NCBI GenBank assembly: GCA_002721775.1 | Contig: PBLM01000048.1 | Location: forward strand, 11,040 to 35,357 | Source: Rhodospirillaceae bacterium | Lineage (GTDB): Bacteria > Pseudomonadota > Alphaproteobacteria > Puniceispirillales > Puniceispirillaceae | Direction of reading: 5' to 3' | DNA length: 24,318 nt | In this document: positions 23,495 to 24,318 of the stretch, piece by piece | Layout of the letters: each line of letters opens with the position of its first letter | Position numbering within the stretch: the stretch's first letter is position 1 | Program-made: the position numbers and the translations under genes | Notes under the pieces: generated by a model | The model's input: only the letters and a program-made list of their open reading frames with translations | Databases searched by the model: none | Told to the model about the DNA's origin: nothing

Positions 23495-24124
23495 ATGATA
23501 ACGAGACAAGGGTTGATGCTAGTGCTGTCTTCACCATCAGGGGCAGGAAAAACGTCTATTGCGCGCGCGCTTCTTACCCGTGACGGTGAAATCACTATGT
23601 CCGTGTCAGCAACCACTCGGCCAAGGCGTCCAGGTGAGACCGAAGGCAAAGACTATTTTTTTGTAAATGAACAGAAATTCAAAACTGATGTCAATAAAGG
23701 CCTATTTCTGGAATATGCCTTTGTATTTGAGAACTATTATGGAACTCCTTTAGGACCAGTTCAAAAACTCTTGTCATCCGGCTGCGATGTTCTTTTTGAT
23801 ATTGACTGGCAAGGTACTCAGCAGATCAAGGCAAAGGCACGTGATGATTTAGTTTCTATCTTTGTTTTGCCGCCTTCCACAACTGAACTGGAAAAGCGGT
23901 TAATTACACGGGCTCAGGACTCAGCTGAAGTGGTTGCCGGCCGAATGGCCCGGGCAGCTGATGAGATGAGCCATTATCCTGAATATGACTATATCGTAGT
24001 CAATCATGATCTAGGTCAGTCAATCGATGCTGTCCACACTATTCTGAAAGCCGAACGTTTGCGCAGAAGCCGCCAAGCTGGCCTAACTGAGTTTATGAAA
24101 CAGTTGCGTGAGGGCAGCTGTTAG
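23495..24124 (+). CDS. gmk: Guanylate kinase
   Basis: ATP-dependent phosphorylation of GMP to GDP. The P-loop is SSPSGAGKT (Lys19), followed by SVSATTRPRRPGE (GMP binding), the GKDYFFV segment, FLEYAFVFENYYGTP and DIDWQGTQQIK. At 209 residues it is full length. AAGGTGAA upstream of ATG is a good ribosome binding site, and the start MITRQGLMLVLSSPSG is typical. It ends 6 bases before the rsmA stop on the other strand, the usual convergent arrangement in alphaproteobacteria. Confidence 0.97.
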   Translation: MITRQGLMLVLSSPSGAGKTSIARALLTRDGEITMSVSATTRPRRPGETEGKDYFFVNEQKFKTDVNKGLFLEYAFVFENYYGTPLGPVQKLLSSGCDVLFDIDWQGTQQIKAKARDDLVSIFVLPPSTTELEKRLITRAQDSAEVVAGRMARAADEMSHYPEYDYIVVNHDLGQSIDAVHTILKAERLRRSRQAGLTEFMKQLREGSC

Positions 24125-24130
24125 CGGTAA

Positions 24131-24318
24131 TTAGTTATGCGTGAAGAGATTTTGCTGCCTCATTTTGTTTGCAAGCCTCGTGAAAGTTTCAATTGACAGC
24201 TCCTGCGGTCGGGCGGTGGGTTCAATATCAGCTGATAGAAGTAATGTTTCCCCACCATATTTTTTGAGAGAAGCTCGCAGCATTTTGCGTCTCTGTCCAA
24301 AGGCGATTGTGGTTATTG
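24131..24318 (-). CDS. rsmA: 16S rRNA dimethyladenosine transferase RsmA (KsgA), C-terminal part
   Basis: Only the last 62 residues are present; the rest lies beyond the window. Minus-strand translation gives AFGQRRKMLRASLK, the conserved RsmA C-terminal helix motif (F.QRRK.LR.SL), then IEPTARPQELSIETFTRLA, the family's usual R..EL....F..L end, and a TAA at 24133-24131. RsmA dimethylates two adjacent adenines near the 3' end of 16S rRNA. Placement convergent with gmk agrees. The SAM-binding domain cannot be assessed here. Confidence 0.9.
   Translation of the reverse strand, partial: ITTIAFGQRRKMLRASLKKYGGETLLLSADIEPTARPQELSIETFTRLANKMRQQNLFTHN

Noticed and set aside
1..24318. CRISPR arrays, tRNA or rRNA genes, transposases, prophage
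   Set aside because: No regular direct repeats with spacers, no cloverleaf sequence and no transposase or integrase motifs were seen on either strand.

Overview
The window reads as chromosomal DNA from a marine-type alphaproteobacterium with moderate GC and many AT-rich gaps. The evidence is gene order and protein type: rpsF-rpsR-rplI, dnaB-alr, radA-cvpA, fabD-fabG-acpP-fabF-mltG, gmk facing rsmA, and an alphaproteobacterial ATP-dependent DNA ligase cluster. A SAR116/Puniceispirillales-like origin fits, but this is inference and no phylogeny was run. I saw no tRNA, rRNA, CRISPR array, transposase or phage integrase.

Layout. Positions 1-4228 hold a DNA-repair cluster: the N-terminal part of a ligase-associated DEXH helicase (minus, cut by the window edge), then divergently a YfcG-like glutathione S-transferase, a ligase-associated beta-CASP exonuclease and an ATP-dependent DNA ligase. 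A minus-strand set converges on the ligase: a YcgN-type Cys-cluster protein, a 59-residue single-membrane-segment protein and a 56-residue DUF2256 zinc-ribbon-like protein. The two small genes were found by direct translation. Positions 4896-7766 encode the most unusual object, a 956-residue flagellin. Its normal N- and C-terminal ends surround about 690 residues made of a lectin-like beta-sandwich candidate, three cadherin-like modules and a pair of 'GETITG' repeats placed inside the second module. No other flagellar gene is nearby. An AT-rich gap with a palindrome separates it from divergent mnmC.

Positions 9839-18657 are a minus-strand housekeeping block. Read in transcription order it is rpsF-rpsR-rplI, a strong terminator, a dnaB promoter, dnaB, alr, mlaE, mlaF, radA, cvpA and an SDR gene. 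The rpsF leader carries a hairpin with CCG in its loop, which resembles the known S6:S18 autoregulatory site. Positions 18917-24124 are a plus-strand block for fatty-acid synthesis (fabD, fabG, acpP, fabF), peptidoglycan (mltG) and GMP phosphorylation (gmk). acpP has its own promoter and terminator. The window ends in the C-terminus of rsmA on the minus strand.

How the genes work together: helicase, exonuclease and ligase form a DNA-damage response module. FabD, FabG, FabF and AcpP supply acyl chains. Alr and MltG act on peptidoglycan, and MlaE/MlaF on lipid traffic. DnaB and RadA act in replication and recombination, and MnmC and RsmA modify RNA. The giant flagellin is the one accessory-looking gene. 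From recall of related genomes, purF (between cvpA and the SDR) and yicC (between mltG and gmk) are missing from their usual places.
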